Below are positions 40,990 to 51,749 of a DNA stretch of 64,000 bases, in pieces. The notes beneath the pieces were generated by a model that saw only the letters and a program-made list of their open reading frames with translations, searched no databases and was not told the DNA's origin. The stretch lies in NCBI RefSeq assembly GCF_007679325.1, contig NZ_VEGI01000001.1:1116001-1180000 (forward strand), in the 5' to 3' direction. Made by a program: the position numbers and the translations under genes. The DNA comes from Arthrobacter sp. U41 (GTDB lineage Bacteria; Actinomycetota; Actinomycetes; Actinomycetales; Micrococcaceae). How positions within the stretch are numbered: position 1 is the first letter of the stretch; each line of letters begins with the position of its first letter.

Positions 40990-41394
40990 ATGAAGCGCAG
41001 CAAATCAAGGGCGCCCCGCGCGGGCGTTGAAGGGCGCGAGCGGGGGGCCGCTGCCGTCGAATTTGGTCTCGTGGCTCCCATCCTGCTGCTCCTGGTCGGC
41101 GGGATCGTCGAATTCTCGCACCTGTATAACCTTCAGATTTCGGTCACCCAAGCCGCCCGGGAGGCGGCGCGAACCATGGCGGTAGAGCATGACCAGGGCG
41201 CGGCCATCGCCGCCGGCGTTGCGGGGGCGCCAGGACTCGATGCCGCATCCTTCGGTTTCAATTTCACCGGTGTCTGCGGCGGAGCTCCCGGCAACGCTGC
41301 CGTCACCGTTACGTACACAGCCGACGCCCTGACCGGCTTGTTCGGCGCGAGCCTGAACCTCGAGGGCGAAGGGGCAATGCGATGCGGCGGCTGA
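40990..41394 (+). CDS. tadE: TadE-family pseudopilin, copy 1
   Basis: 134 residues. Minor pseudopilin of the Tad apparatus. A basic N-terminus precedes the prepilin-like segment RGAAAVEFGLVAPILLLLVGGIVEF (the Glu after AAAV is conserved) and the extracytoplasmic domain with VTQAAREAARTMAV. The ATG at a GGGGG ribosome site is preferred to an upstream in-frame reading. Its end overlaps tadG by 13 bases. Confidence 0.88.
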   Translation: MKRSKSRAPRAGVEGRERGAAAVEFGLVAPILLLLVGGIVEFSHLYNLQISVTQAAREAARTMAVEHDQGAAIAAGVAGAPGLDAASFGFNFTGVCGGAPGNAAVTVTYTADALTGLFGASLNLEGEGAMRCGG

Positions 41395-42401
41395 AGCACG
41401 GCATCGACAAAGAACGCGGCGCAACTGGCGTCCTGGTCGCCGCGATGATGTTGGTCCTGCTTGGCACCGGCGCGATGGCTGTTGACGTTGGCCAGATTTA
41501 CGCCGAACGCGCGCAGTTGCAGAACGCAGCCGACGCCGGAGCAATGGCAGCCGCACAGCAGTGCCACAGCACACCCACCGAGTGCTCGGCGAAGGCCATC
41601 CTCTGGGCCCAGGACATGACCGGCGGAAATTCCAACGACGGCGCCACGACCGTCGATTCGGTGGATTTGTCCGTCCCCAACGAGGTGACCGTGGTGACGT
41701 CCACCCTCAATGGAACCAGCGGCGCAGGTTTCCTTACCAAGATATTCGCCAGCGCGCTGAATGCCCCACCGGTGACGGTGGGTGCACGTGCCACCGCGGT
41801 GATCGAGCCGATTGGCGGTGCCACCGCTTTCCCGCTGGCCATCTCGGACTGCCAGTACGACCTCTCGGGGGCCGAAGTCACCGGCGATATCCAGTTGATC
41901 AAGTACAAGCCAGGCAGCGGCACGTGCACCTCCACCGCGGGCCATGTCATCCCCGGCGGCTTCGGCTGGCTTGACCACACGGGCGGTCCCTGCCTGGCCG
42001 CGACCGACGCCGATGACACTGTTCCAACCGACACCGGCGCGAACTACCCCGGTGCCTGCGACGCGACGGTCACGGCATGGAAGGACACGATCGCGGCCGG
42101 CGGCACAGTGGAGGCCACCTTCCCGGTCTACGACGACGCCGGGGGAACGGGCCATGGCGGCTGGTTCCACATCCGGGGCTATGCCACCTTCCGGCTCATC
42201 GGCTGGGCGTTTTCGGGCGGCGGATCGCCGGAGGTCTTCCGGGAAACGATGCCCTGGGTGGGAGATCCCGCCAACGCATGCACCGGAAGTTGCCGGGGCA
42301 TCATCGGTCAGTTTGTGAAATTTGAATCCATTGATTCCGCCGGTGGGACCGGGGGGACCGGAGCGGACCTGGGATCCGTAAATATTCGGCTTATCAAATA
42401 G
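41382..42401 (+). CDS. TadG-family pilus assembly protein, copy 1
   Basis: 339 residues. N-terminal TadE/TadG-like segment ERGATGVLVAAMMLVLLGTGAMAVDVGQ with one helix, then AERAQLQNAADAGAMAAAQQC and a long secreted domain. The secreted part shares blocks with copy 2: GGFGWL, FPVYDDAGGTGHGG / FLPVFDRVTGTGAG, GWxFSG and C-x-GxCRGxIGxFxK. Several cysteines suggest disulfides outside the cell. It is probably anchored by its N-terminal helix and helps fix or tip the pilus. Confidence 0.85.
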   Translation: MRRLKHGIDKERGATGVLVAAMMLVLLGTGAMAVDVGQIYAERAQLQNAADAGAMAAAQQCHSTPTECSAKAILWAQDMTGGNSNDGATTVDSVDLSVPNEVTVVTSTLNGTSGAGFLTKIFASALNAPPVTVGARATAVIEPIGGATAFPLAISDCQYDLSGAEVTGDIQLIKYKPGSGTCTSTAGHVIPGGFGWLDHTGGPCLAATDADDTVPTDTGANYPGACDATVTAWKDTIAAGGTVEATFPVYDDAGGTGHGGWFHIRGYATFRLIGWAFSGGGSPEVFRETMPWVGDPANACTGSCRGIIGQFVKFESIDSAGGTGGTGADLGSVNIRLIK

Positions 42402-42423
42402 GTAATTTCAAAGGGGTAAGGAA

Positions 42424-43206
42424 ATGAAAACACGCCTGCTGGGAGGCATCGCCGCATTACTTGTGGCAATTATCGGAACCGTGTTACTCGTCTCATACGT
42501 TCAGAACGCGGATAAGCGCGCAATGGCCGGCACGGAAACAGAAACAATTTACGTGGTGCAGAAAGCCATACCGGCTGGAGCTCCGGCTGAAGAGATCGCG
42601 TCCTCGGTCATCAAGAAGTCCGTCCCAAAGGTGGCGCTGGCCGAGAACAACGTCACGGACCTGGCGACCCTGGGGTCCAAAGTTGCAGCGGTAGCGCTGG
42701 TGCCGGGCGAACAACTGCTATCCACCCGGATGGTCGAAGAGAAGTCATTCCTCGGCCCGTCACGTGTCCAGGTTCCCGCCGGGCTGCAGGAGCTCACACT
42801 GAAGTTGCCAATTGAACGCGTGGCCGGAGGCAAAGTGAACGCCGGCGACACTGTGGGCGTCTTCCTGTCCTTGGAAGAGGCCACCGACGGCAAGACCGGT
42901 GCGAAGTCGAGCAAGACGCAGCTGAGTTTCCACAAGGTACTGGTGACAGCGGCACAGTTCAGCAACGGTACTGCAGCGCAGACCGGCGACTCCGCCACGG
43001 CGTCGGGAACCAGCCAAGTATCGTCCACGACGGCTTCCAAGGCCCAAACCGACGAAACCTACCTCATCACCATCGCCAGGAACTCGGCCGACGCCGAACG
43101 GATTGTCTTCGCCGCGGAGTTCGGCAGGGTCTACCTTTCCAAGGAGCCCGGTGACGCAGTGGAAGCCGGGGCATCCTACGTAGACACCACAAGGTTGTTC
43201 CGATGA
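42424..43206 (+). CDS. cpaB: Flp pilus assembly protein CpaB/RcpC, copy 1
   Basis: 260 residues. One N-terminal membrane helix (GGIAALLVAIIGTVLLVSYV) and an SAF domain (VVQKAIPAGAPAEEI, MVEEKSFLGPSRVQVPAGLQ). A second beta region continues to about 250 with a Ser/Thr/Ala linker. CpaB proteins lie on the outer face of the membrane; their role in Gram-positives is not settled. A good GGGGTAAGGAA site precedes the ATG. The stop overlaps the next start (ATGA). Confidence 0.88.
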   Translation: MKTRLLGGIAALLVAIIGTVLLVSYVQNADKRAMAGTETETIYVVQKAIPAGAPAEEIASSVIKKSVPKVALAENNVTDLATLGSKVAAVALVPGEQLLSTRMVEEKSFLGPSRVQVPAGLQELTLKLPIERVAGGKVNAGDTVGVFLSLEEATDGKTGAKSSKTQLSFHKVLVTAAQFSNGTAAQTGDSATASGTSQVSSTTASKAQTDETYLITIARNSADAERIVFAAEFGRVYLSKEPGDAVEAGASYVDTTRLFR

Positions 43207-44404
43207 GCCGCTACGTACTCATCACGCCCAATGCGGATTTTGAACGGCTGGTCCGACTCGCCACAGCCGGCATGCACGGCTCACTGCAGGTGTTCCACAG
43301 CGACCGTCTTCCTGACGGCCCCGGGGACGTCCTCCGCCAAATGGTGGGCGAACCGCCCGAGGTCCTGATCCTTGGTCCCGGCATCTCCGTCGACGGTTCG
43401 CTGAAACTCGCCTCGGTGGTGGACCTTCAGTACCCCGAGATAAGCGTCATCCTTGCCGCGCCGTCCACCCCGGAAACCGTACTCCAGGCGATGCGGGCCG
43501 GCGTCCGCGACCTCTTGGACCCGGGCGCCGACCCGGACACCATCCGCGTCATGCTGGAACGGGCCAGCCTCGCGGCTGCAGGTCGCAGGAGAGGTCTGGC
43601 ACCCCAGGCCTCGGAGCATGTGGACAACGGCGGGGGTGGCCGGATCATCGCAGTGATGTCGCCCAAGGGGGGCGTCGGCAAGACGACGGTAGCCACCAAC
43701 CTCGCTGTCGGACTGGGTAAGGCAGCCCCTATGAGTGTTGTCATCGTCGATCTCGACCTCCAGTTCGGCGACGTTGCCAGTGGCCTGCTGCTGGAACCGG
43801 AGTTCACCCTCACCGACGCGGTACTCGGCGCCGCCAGCCAGGACTCGATGGTCCTCAAGACCTATTTGACGGTCCACCCGGCCGGCATCTACGCCTTGTG
43901 CGCCCCGCGCTCCCCCGTGGAGATGGACCGGATCACGGCCGCGCAGGTTTCGCACCTTTTGGAGCAGCTCCGGCGAGAGTTCCGCTACATCGTGGTGGAC
44001 ACCGCCCCCGGTCTCGGCGAGCACGTCCTGGCCACGCTGGAACAGGCCACGGACGCGGTGTGGATCTGCGGCATGGACGTCCCCAGCATCAGGGGGCTGC
44101 GGGCAGGCCTCCAGATCCTGGAGGAGCTCGCGCTGGTTCCGGAGCAGCGCCACATCGTCCTGAACATGGCCGACCGGCGCGCCGGACTGAGCTTGAAGGA
44201 CGTGGAAGCCACCATCGGGGCGCCCGTGGATGTGGTGTTGCCACGCTCCAAGAGCCTCCCGTTTTCCACGAACAAGGGCGTTCCCGTGCTCCAGGAGGGC
44301 ACCCGGGACTCTGCTGCAAAGGGTCTTCGCCGCCTGGTCGACCGGTTCAAACCCGAGTGGGAAGCCAGACCTCACAAGCAGCTGCACAGAAGGGCGGTAT
44401 TCCA

Positions 44405-44408
<4 letters not shown>
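43203..44408 (+). CDS. TadZ/CpaE-family ATPase, copy 1
   Basis: 401 residues. An N-terminal receiver-like domain (about 1-130) is fused to a ParA/MinD-type ATPase. The receiver lacks obvious phosphorylation residues, as in other TadZ proteins. The deviant Walker A is SPKGGVGKTTVATNLA (lysines at about 155 and 160), followed by VVIVDLDLQFGDVASGLL and VVDTAPGLGEHVL. TadZ sets the polar position of the Tad machine. The end overlaps tadA by four bases. Confidence 0.92.
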
Positions 44409-45886
<1,478 letters not shown>

Positions 45887-45888
45887 CG

Positions 45889-46839
45889 GTGCTTCCGGAA
45901 CTTTCACCCCTGGCTTTCGTGGCCGGACTGCTGCTGGTCTACGCAGCATTGGCCATTACTGTCGCCATCGTTTTCAGATCCCGGCAGGTGGAGCTCTCCC
46001 GCCGTCGTCCTGACGTCGCGGAGATCCACTCGTCGAACCTGACGAAGCTCACGGACCAGGCCGTGCAGACCCTGAACAAGGGGATCCGTCGCAAGGGCTC
46101 CGGCCCCCTCAGCCGGGAGAAGCTTGAGGAGGCCGGCCTCAAGAAGCAGCCGGGTGACTATCTGCTCATGGCCGGGGCCGTGACCTTCGTCGCCGCCGTC
46201 TTGGGGTTCCTCCTGGGCGGCCCGGGCTTGGCCGTCGTCGCCGTGGTCCTCACTCCCGTTGGCCTCATCGTGTTCCTGAATTTGTTGGTCGCGCGGCGGC
46301 GGAAGAAATTCGATGAACAGGTCCCCGATACCCTGCAGATGGTCGCAGGCGGCCTTCGGGCCGGTCACAGTCTGCTGCGTTCGGTCGATGCGGCGGCCCA
46401 GGAAAATGAGGCGCCGATGGCAGAGGAGCTGAACCGGGTGGTCAATGAGACCCGGATCGGGCGGGACCTCGGCGATGCGTTGAGCGACGTCGCCCGCCGG
46501 ACAGGCAACGAGGACTTCGGCGCCATTGCGCGCGCTATTGATATTCACCGGGAAGTGGGCGGTGACCTGGCCCAGGTGCTCGACCATGTGGGCGAAACCA
46601 TTAGGGATCGAAACCAGATCCGCGGCCAGATCCGGGCGCTCAGTGCGGAGGGGAAGATGTCTGCGATCGTGCTCATGGCCCTTCCCCTCGTGATGTTTAC
46701 CGGCCTCGCCCTCTTCAACCCGCTCTATCAGCAGGTCTTCCTCGCCACGCTCCCGGGCTATCTGATGATCGCGGCCGCTTTGGTGCTCCTCACCGGTGGC
46801 GGATTCTGGCTCACTCGCATCATCAAGCCGAAATTCTGA
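45889..46839 (+). CDS. tadB: Type II secretion F-domain protein TadB, copy 1
   Basis: 316 residues. Inner-membrane platform protein. Three to four helices (about 6-26, 95-132, 262-282 and 290-310) flank the cytoplasmic T2SSF domain with TLQMVAGGLRAGHSLLRSVDAAAQE and ELNRVVNETRIGRDLGDALSDV. The start is GTG, three bases after tadA. It pairs with TadC. Confidence 0.92.
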   Translation: MLPELSPLAFVAGLLLVYAALAITVAIVFRSRQVELSRRRPDVAEIHSSNLTKLTDQAVQTLNKGIRRKGSGPLSREKLEEAGLKKQPGDYLLMAGAVTFVAAVLGFLLGGPGLAVVAVVLTPVGLIVFLNLLVARRRKKFDEQVPDTLQMVAGGLRAGHSLLRSVDAAAQENEAPMAEELNRVVNETRIGRDLGDALSDVARRTGNEDFGAIARAIDIHREVGGDLAQVLDHVGETIRDRNQIRGQIRALSAEGKMSAIVLMALPLVMFTGLALFNPLYQQVFLATLPGYLMIAAALVLLTGGGFWLTRIIKPKF

Positions 46840-46852
46840 GAAGGAGAGAACC

Positions 46853-47734
46853 GTGCAAACTATTGCCTACGCTGCCATTCTGGCGGTCATCCTTCCCGTC
46901 TCGGTCATGACGTGGCTCGCGTTCACGGGAGATCGTGCGGGGCTGAGGAACGTCCAGTCGAACCTGGGTAGACGTCCCGGCGGCGGCGAGTCCACCCTCA
47001 CGGCCAATGAGCAGCTCGCAGCATTGTCCAGGAAGGCGATGCCCCAGGGCTATGCGGTTTGGCTGGACAGGCAGCTCGCCGGTGCCGGCCGTCCCAAGGA
47101 TTGGCCATTGGCCCGGGTGGTGATGGTGAAACCCCTGCTGGCCTTCGCCGGAGCCGTGATGGGTATCTTGATTGTCGCCTCAGGGCCCACGCCCCCCAAG
47201 GTGCTGCTGATGGTGTGCGTAACGGCGCTGGCCTACTTCCTGCCCGACATACTTGTCCGGAACTATGCACAGAAGCGCCGCCAGGCCATCAAGCTCGAAC
47301 TCCCCAATGCCCTGGACCAGATGTTGATTTCCGTGCAGGCAGGTCTCGGCTTTGAGTCAGCCATGGCACGAGCGGGCCAGAACGGCAGGGGGCCGCTCGC
47401 GGATGAGCTGATCAGAACCCTGCAGGACATCCAGGTGGGGCGCTCCCGCAAGGAAGCATATGTGGCTATGGCCCAGCGGGTTGATGTGCCCGATCTGAGG
47501 TCCTTCGTCCGGGCGGTGGTCCAAGCCGACGCCTATGGCATCGCCATCGCCAAGGTACTGGAGTCACAAGCGAGAGATATGCGCGTCAAGCGTCGCCAGC
47601 GGGCCGAGGAGCACGCCATGAAAATGCCCGTGAAGATGTTGTTCCCGCTCATCTTCTTCATTCTTCCCACACTCTTCATCGTGGTCCTCGGACCGTCGGT
47701 ACTGAGCATCATGGAAGTCTTCGCCAGCAAGTAG
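46853..47734 (+). CDS. tadC: Type II secretion F-domain protein TadC, copy 1
   Basis: 293 residues. Second platform protein. N-terminal helix ILAVILPVSVMTWLAF, central helices near 85-130 and the T2SSF domain NALDQMLISVQAGLGFESAMARA, RTLQDIQVGRSRKEAYVAMAQR and RAVVQADAYGIAIAKVLESQ. The C-terminal helix is LLFPLIFFILPTLFIVVLG. The GTG start after AAGGAGAG is preferred. It is the last gene of locus 1; a hairpin follows within 40 bases. Confidence 0.92.
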   Translation: MQTIAYAAILAVILPVSVMTWLAFTGDRAGLRNVQSNLGRRPGGGESTLTANEQLAALSRKAMPQGYAVWLDRQLAGAGRPKDWPLARVVMVKPLLAFAGAVMGILIVASGPTPPKVLLMVCVTALAYFLPDILVRNYAQKRRQAIKLELPNALDQMLISVQAGLGFESAMARAGQNGRGPLADELIRTLQDIQVGRSRKEAYVAMAQRVDVPDLRSFVRAVVQADAYGIAIAKVLESQARDMRVKRRQRAEEHAMKMPVKMLFPLIFFILPTLFIVVLGPSVLSIMEVFASK

Positions 47735-47769
47735 CCCGCAGTCCGTGCTCAGGGACTGCCCTCCAGACC

Positions 47770-47802
47770 GGACCCCCTTGGACCCCAGAGCCGAGGGGGT
47801 CC
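47770..47802 (+). terminator. Terminator after tad locus 1
   Basis: GGACCCCCTTGG / CCGAGGGGGTCC makes a 12-pair stem (one G-T) with a nine-base loop, 35 bases after tadC1. There is no T-run. It separates the two tad loci. The rest of the 279-bp gap up to flp2 carries no gene; a weak tandem 11-mer (47878-47899) is the only other structure I see there. Confidence 0.65.
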
Positions 47803-48013
47803 TCCTGCGTCCGCGGCAGGTTGCCGTCCGCGTCGCGGGCAGTCCGTTGCGGGGCCGAGCGCAGAATCTGCGCAGGGAATGTACAGGAAACGTGCAGTTT
47901 GGGAAGCCTTGGCACAGGATGCGTCAAGGTCGATTCCTCGGCGTGTCGCCCGTTGCTAAGTTCCTCTCAGTGCTGGTGCAGGGCCAGCCTCCCAACTCGC
48001 TCAGGAGTCACCC

Positions 48014-48244
48014 ATGCGTTCCTTTTTCTCCAACCTCGCAACCCGCCTTCGCCGCGACCAGCGCGGCGCCACCGCCGTCGAATACGGCATCATGGTCTCG
48101 CTCATCGCCGTCGTGATCATCGTCGCCGTAACGCTGCTCGGCTCCAACATCAACAAGACCTTTCAGGACGTGGCGTGTTCAGTGCAGGGTGGCAAGACCT
48201 TCTCGGCCACCGGCGGCGCCGACGGCAAGGGTGGCTGCGTTTAG
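48014..48244 (+). CDS. flp: Flp/Fap pilin, copy 2, with C-terminal cysteine pair
   Basis: 76 residues. Pilin of the second Tad locus. Cleavage is expected at QRG/ATAVEYGIMVSL, with Glu at +5 and Tyr at +6, then the helix GIMVSLIAVVIIVAVTLLG. The C-terminal tail DVACSVQGGKTFSATGGADG continues for about 25 residues and contains two cysteines (about 58 and 75), which could form a disulfide loop. Flp1 and most Flp pilins lack this. A hairpin follows the stop. Confidence 0.93.
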   Translation: MRSFFSNLATRLRRDQRGATAVEYGIMVSLIAVVIIVAVTLLGSNINKTFQDVACSVQGGKTFSATGGADGKGGCV

Positions 48245-48263
48245 CGCTAGCCGACCATTCGAA

Positions 48264-48305
48264 AGTCAGGGTGGGGATTGGCTCCGGCCTTTCCCAGCCC
48301 TGACT
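48264..48305 (+). terminator. Intercistronic hairpin between flp2 and tadE2 (attenuator)
   Basis: AGTCAGGGTGGG pairs with CCCAGCCCTGACT across an interrupted 12-pair stem, 19 bases after flp2 and 43 before tadE2. Its position is the same as the hairpin after flp1 though the sequence is unrelated, which supports a functional role. Confidence 0.6.
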
Positions 48306-48348
48306 GCTTCGGTGCCAGCAACCAGCAACCTCATGGAAGGCGGTCCCC

Positions 48349-48723
48349 ATGTCCAAAACAACGGAACGGGGCGCCGTCGCCGTGGAGTTCGCCCTTCTGG
48401 CACCGGTCTTGGTGATGCTGCTGCTGGGCATCATGGAGTTCGGCCGGGCCTACAACGCCCAGGTCACACTCTCCAGCGCGGCCCGCGAAGGCGTCCGCGT
48501 CATGGCAATCAACAACAACGCCACCGCCGCCCGCACCGCAGTGAAAACCGCGGCCAGCGGGCTCAACCCCGCGCTGACAGATGCCAGCATCATTCTTAGC
48601 CCCACCAACTGCACCGCCGGCGCCCAGATGACCCTCAGAATCACCTACAACCTGTCCACCATGACCGGAATCGCCGGGCCGTTTGCCATGGAAGGCCGGG
48701 GGGTGATGCTGTGCGGCGGTTGA
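48349..48723 (+). CDS. tadE: TadE-family pseudopilin, copy 2
   Basis: 124 residues. Pseudopilin-like segment ERGAVAVEFALLAPVLVMLLLGIMEF, then YNAQVTLSSAAREGVRVMA. The external domain has NCTAGAQMTLRITYNL and ends MLCGG, similar to MRCGG in copy 1. The stop overlaps tadG2 by 13 bases, exactly as in copy 1. Confidence 0.9.
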   Translation: MSKTTERGAVAVEFALLAPVLVMLLLGIMEFGRAYNAQVTLSSAAREGVRVMAINNNATAARTAVKTAASGLNPALTDASIILSPTNCTAGAQMTLRITYNLSTMTGIAGPFAMEGRGVMLCGG

Positions 48724-49748
48724 GAAAGTCGCCCGCCCGGCAGGACGGCGAGCGCGGCGGCATCAGCGTCCTCGTGGCCATCCTCATGGTGGCGCTGCTG
48801 GGCTTCGCCGCCATCGCGGTGGACGTCGGAATGCTCTATGCCGAGCGGACGCAGCTGCGCAACGGCTCCGACGCCGCGGCCATCGCCGTCGCGCAGAAGT
48901 GCGCCAAGGACGTGAACGACGCCGACTGTTCCGCTTCGTCCACGCTGGCGCGCGGCCTGGCCAGCAGCAACGCCGGCGACGGCATCAGCAACATCTCCTC
49001 CCTCGCACTGGACAAGACAGCCCGCACAGTCACAGTCACCGCCGGCGCCCAGGAGGCCGGCAAAGAACCCAACCAGGTTTCGCTCTTCTTCGCGCGCGCA
49101 CTGGGCGTCAATACCGCTGAGGTCACCGCCGCATCCACGGTCACGTGGGGCAGCCCGAAGTCGGGCCCGACGGCATTTCCTGTTGCCTTCTCGATCTGCC
49201 AGGTAAAAAGCCACGTCGACGGCACCCTCCAGCGCCTGCAGAACCACGGCAGCAACGCCAACGCGGACTGCATGTACGGACCTTCCGGCGCCGCGGTTGA
49301 AGGCGGCTTCGGCTGGCTGACCAGCGATCCCGGAATCTGCGGGGCCCTGATTGATCTTGCCGTCGCGGAAGGCGGCAGCGATCCCGGCAACAGCGCCCCG
49401 GGCTCATGCCAAACAACCCTAAGCAACTGGGCCGCGGAAATTACGGCCGGCCGCGATGTTGTTGTCTTCCTGCCGGTCTTCGACAGGGTGACCGGCACCG
49501 GGGCCGGAGCCATCTACGGCCTCATCTCCTTCGCCGCGTTCAAGGTCAAGGGCTGGAGTTTCAGCGGCGACAACAAATTGCCGAACTCGTTCCAAAACAC
49601 CACCGCCCACGTCCCCGCCTCGGTGGCCTGCGACGGGAACTGCCGCGGATTTATCGGGAGCTTCATCAAATACGTGTCCCTGGCTGATGGGTTCTCCCTG
49701 GGGCCGGTTGACGAAAACGGTGCCACCATCGTCCGCCTTACCAAGTGA
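48711..49748 (+). CDS. TadG-family pilus assembly protein, copy 2
   Basis: 345 residues. N-terminal anchor GGISVLVAILMVALLGFAAIAVDVG with AERTQLRNGSDAAAIAVAQKC and a long external domain. Conserved blocks with copy 1 are GGFGWLTSDPGIC, FLPVFDRVTGTGAG, KGWSFSGDN and CDGNCRGFIGSFIKYVSL. The start is GTG (copy 1 uses ATG), and the overlap with tadE is preserved. Confidence 0.87.
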   Translation: MRRLRKSPARQDGERGGISVLVAILMVALLGFAAIAVDVGMLYAERTQLRNGSDAAAIAVAQKCAKDVNDADCSASSTLARGLASSNAGDGISNISSLALDKTARTVTVTAGAQEAGKEPNQVSLFFARALGVNTAEVTAASTVTWGSPKSGPTAFPVAFSICQVKSHVDGTLQRLQNHGSNANADCMYGPSGAAVEGGFGWLTSDPGICGALIDLAVAEGGSDPGNSAPGSCQTTLSNWAAEITAGRDVVVFLPVFDRVTGTGAGAIYGLISFAAFKVKGWSFSGDNKLPNSFQNTTAHVPASVACDGNCRGFIGSFIKYVSLADGFSLGPVDENGATIVRLTK

Positions 49749-49794
49749 CACGTTTCAGCCAGCAGTCCACCCCCACCGGTTCAGGAGCAGTTTT

Positions 49795-50562
49795 TTGAAG
49801 TCACGCTTATTGGCAGGAATCGCGGCCTTGGTGCTCGCCATCGTCGGAGCCCTCCTTGTGGTCAGCTACGCACAGGGTGCCGACACGAGGGCCGTGCAGG
49901 GACTGGACCCGGTCGCCGTCCTCGTGGTGAAGAAAGCCGTGCCTGCGGGCACCCCGGTGGAGGCGCTGAAAACGTTTGTGGCCAGTGAAGAGCTTCCCGG
50001 CAAAGCTGTCACCAAATCAGCGCTGAAAAACCTCGACGACTCCGCCGGCAAGGTCACCGCCGTCGAACTGCTCCCGGGCGAGCAGCTCGTCGCCGAGCGG
50101 CTGATCGCCCCGGAAGAGCTCAAAGCCAGCGGCGCCGTGGAGGTACCCAAGGGGCTGCAGGAGGTTTCTTTCCAGCTCGAACCCCAGCGCGTGGTCGGCG
50201 GCAGGATAGCTCCGGGCGACCGCGTCGGAATCTTCATTAACTTGAAGGACGGGGGCCTCGAGGCCAAGCCTGAAAAACAGACAACCCAGCTTTCCATCCA
50301 CAAAGTCCTCGTGACCGCCGTGCAGCGGGCTCCATCACCCTCACCGACACCGCAGCCGTCAGCGAACGGCTCAGCGCCTCCGGCTGAGGACATGTCCCTC
50401 CCCACCGGGTCCCTCATGCTGACGGTGGCGGTCAACGACGTGGATGCCACCAAGATCATCTACGCCGCAGAATTCGCAAGCCTCTGGCTGAGCAAGGAAC
50501 CGCTCAACGCGACGGACAGCGGCCGGCCAGGAATCATGACGAAACCGGAGGTCTACAAGTGA
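49795..50562 (+). CDS. cpaB: Flp pilus assembly protein CpaB/RcpC, copy 2
   Basis: 255 residues. One N-terminal helix LLAGIAALVLAIVGALLVVSYA, SAF-like VVKKAVPAGTPVEAL and LLPGEQLVAERLIAPEEL, then VPKGLQEVSFQLEPQRVVGG. The start appears to be a TTG seven bases after AGGAG; the protein then aligns with copy 1 from its second residue. The stop overlaps the following GTG start. Confidence 0.87.
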   Translation: MKSRLLAGIAALVLAIVGALLVVSYAQGADTRAVQGLDPVAVLVVKKAVPAGTPVEALKTFVASEELPGKAVTKSALKNLDDSAGKVTAVELLPGEQLVAERLIAPEELKASGAVEVPKGLQEVSFQLEPQRVVGGRIAPGDRVGIFINLKDGGLEAKPEKQTTQLSIHKVLVTAVQRAPSPSPTPQPSANGSAPPAEDMSLPTGSLMLTVAVNDVDATKIIYAAEFASLWLSKEPLNATDSGRPGIMTKPEVYK

Positions 50563-51749
50563 GCCGCTTTGTGCTGATCACCCCGAACACCGACTTCGAC
50601 TCCCGCGTCCGGCAGGCCCTGGCCGGCGGGCTTCCGGGCGGGCTGCAGACCTTTGCGTTCGTCAATCCGGCGGACCCCGGCGAGCTGTTCGCGAACCTCA
50701 ACCAGGAGCGCCCCGAGGTGCTCATCCTGGGACCGGACATCCCGGTGGAGGACGCCCTGCGGCTCGCCGTGGTCTTCGATGTGCAGCTGCCGGAGCTCAG
50801 TGTGGTCCTGGTGGGCGACCCGGACCCCGACTTTGTCCTGCTCGCCATGCGCGCGGGCATCCGGGACATCCTCAGCCCGGAGTCGGATCCGGCCCAGATC
50901 CGGATGCTGCTGGAGCGGGCCTGCCAGTCGTATGCGAGCCGGAACCGGACCACCGCCGTCCCCCACGCCGAGGGGTCCAAGGGACTGGTGGTGGGGGTCT
51001 TCTCCCCCAAGGGCGGGGTGGGCAAAACCACCATCGCCACCAACATCGCCATCGGGCTGGGCAAGGTGGCGCCGATGGGGGTGGTCATCGTCGACCTGGA
51101 TCTGCAGTTCGGTGATGTGGCGTCGGGTCTGTACCTCAATCCCGAGCACACCGTGACGGACGCGGTCTCGGCCGCCGCCAGCCACGACTCCCTGGTCCTC
51201 AAGGCGTTCCTGACCGTGCACCCCAGCAACATTTACGCCCTCTGCGCGCCGCGCAGCCCGGAGGAGGCCGACGACATCACTCCGCAGCAGGTCTCCCGCC
51301 TCCTGGAACAACTCGCGGAACAGTTCCAGTACGTCGTAGTGGACACCGCCCCCGGCCTGCCCGAGGTGGGGCTGGCCGCCATGGAACGGTGCACCGACGT
51401 CGTCTGGGTCACCGCCATGGACGTCCCGAGTATCCGCGGGCTGCGCTCGGGCCTGGGCATCCTCCGCCGGCTGGACCTGCTCCCGGAGACCCGGCATGTG
51501 GTCCTGAACATGGCCGACGCCAAGTCCGGCCTCAGCGTCCAGGACGTGGAGGCCACCATCGGCGCACCCGTGGACGTCAGCATCCCCCGCTCCAAAGCGG
51601 TCGCGTTCTCCACCAACCGCGGCATCCCGGTCCTGCAGGACGGACGCAAGGACCCTGCCGTCAAGGGACTCAAGCAGCTGGTGTCACGGTTCGATCCTGC
51701 CTGGCGCGCCACGGCGCAAAAGAAGCTGCACCGCAGGGTGGTGGTCTAA
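50559..51749 (+). CDS. TadZ/CpaE-family ATPase, copy 2
   Basis: 396 residues. Receiver-like N-terminal domain and MinD-type ATPase with SPKGGVGKTTIATNIAIGLG, VVIVDLDLQFGDVASGLYLN and VVDTAPGLPEVGL. It is clearly the paralogue of copy 1 (both start MSR(Y/F)VLITPN). The GTG start overlaps the cpaB2 stop by four bases. The tadA start abuts its stop. Confidence 0.92.
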   Translation: MSRFVLITPNTDFDSRVRQALAGGLPGGLQTFAFVNPADPGELFANLNQERPEVLILGPDIPVEDALRLAVVFDVQLPELSVVLVGDPDPDFVLLAMRAGIRDILSPESDPAQIRMLLERACQSYASRNRTTAVPHAEGSKGLVVGVFSPKGGVGKTTIATNIAIGLGKVAPMGVVIVDLDLQFGDVASGLYLNPEHTVTDAVSAAASHDSLVLKAFLTVHPSNIYALCAPRSPEEADDITPQQVSRLLEQLAEQFQYVVVDTAPGLPEVGLAAMERCTDVVWVTAMDVPSIRGLRSGLGILRRLDLLPETRHVVLNMADAKSGLSVQDVEATIGAPVDVSIPRSKAVAFSTNRGIPVLQDGRKDPAVKGLKQLVSRFDPAWRATAQKKLHRRVVV

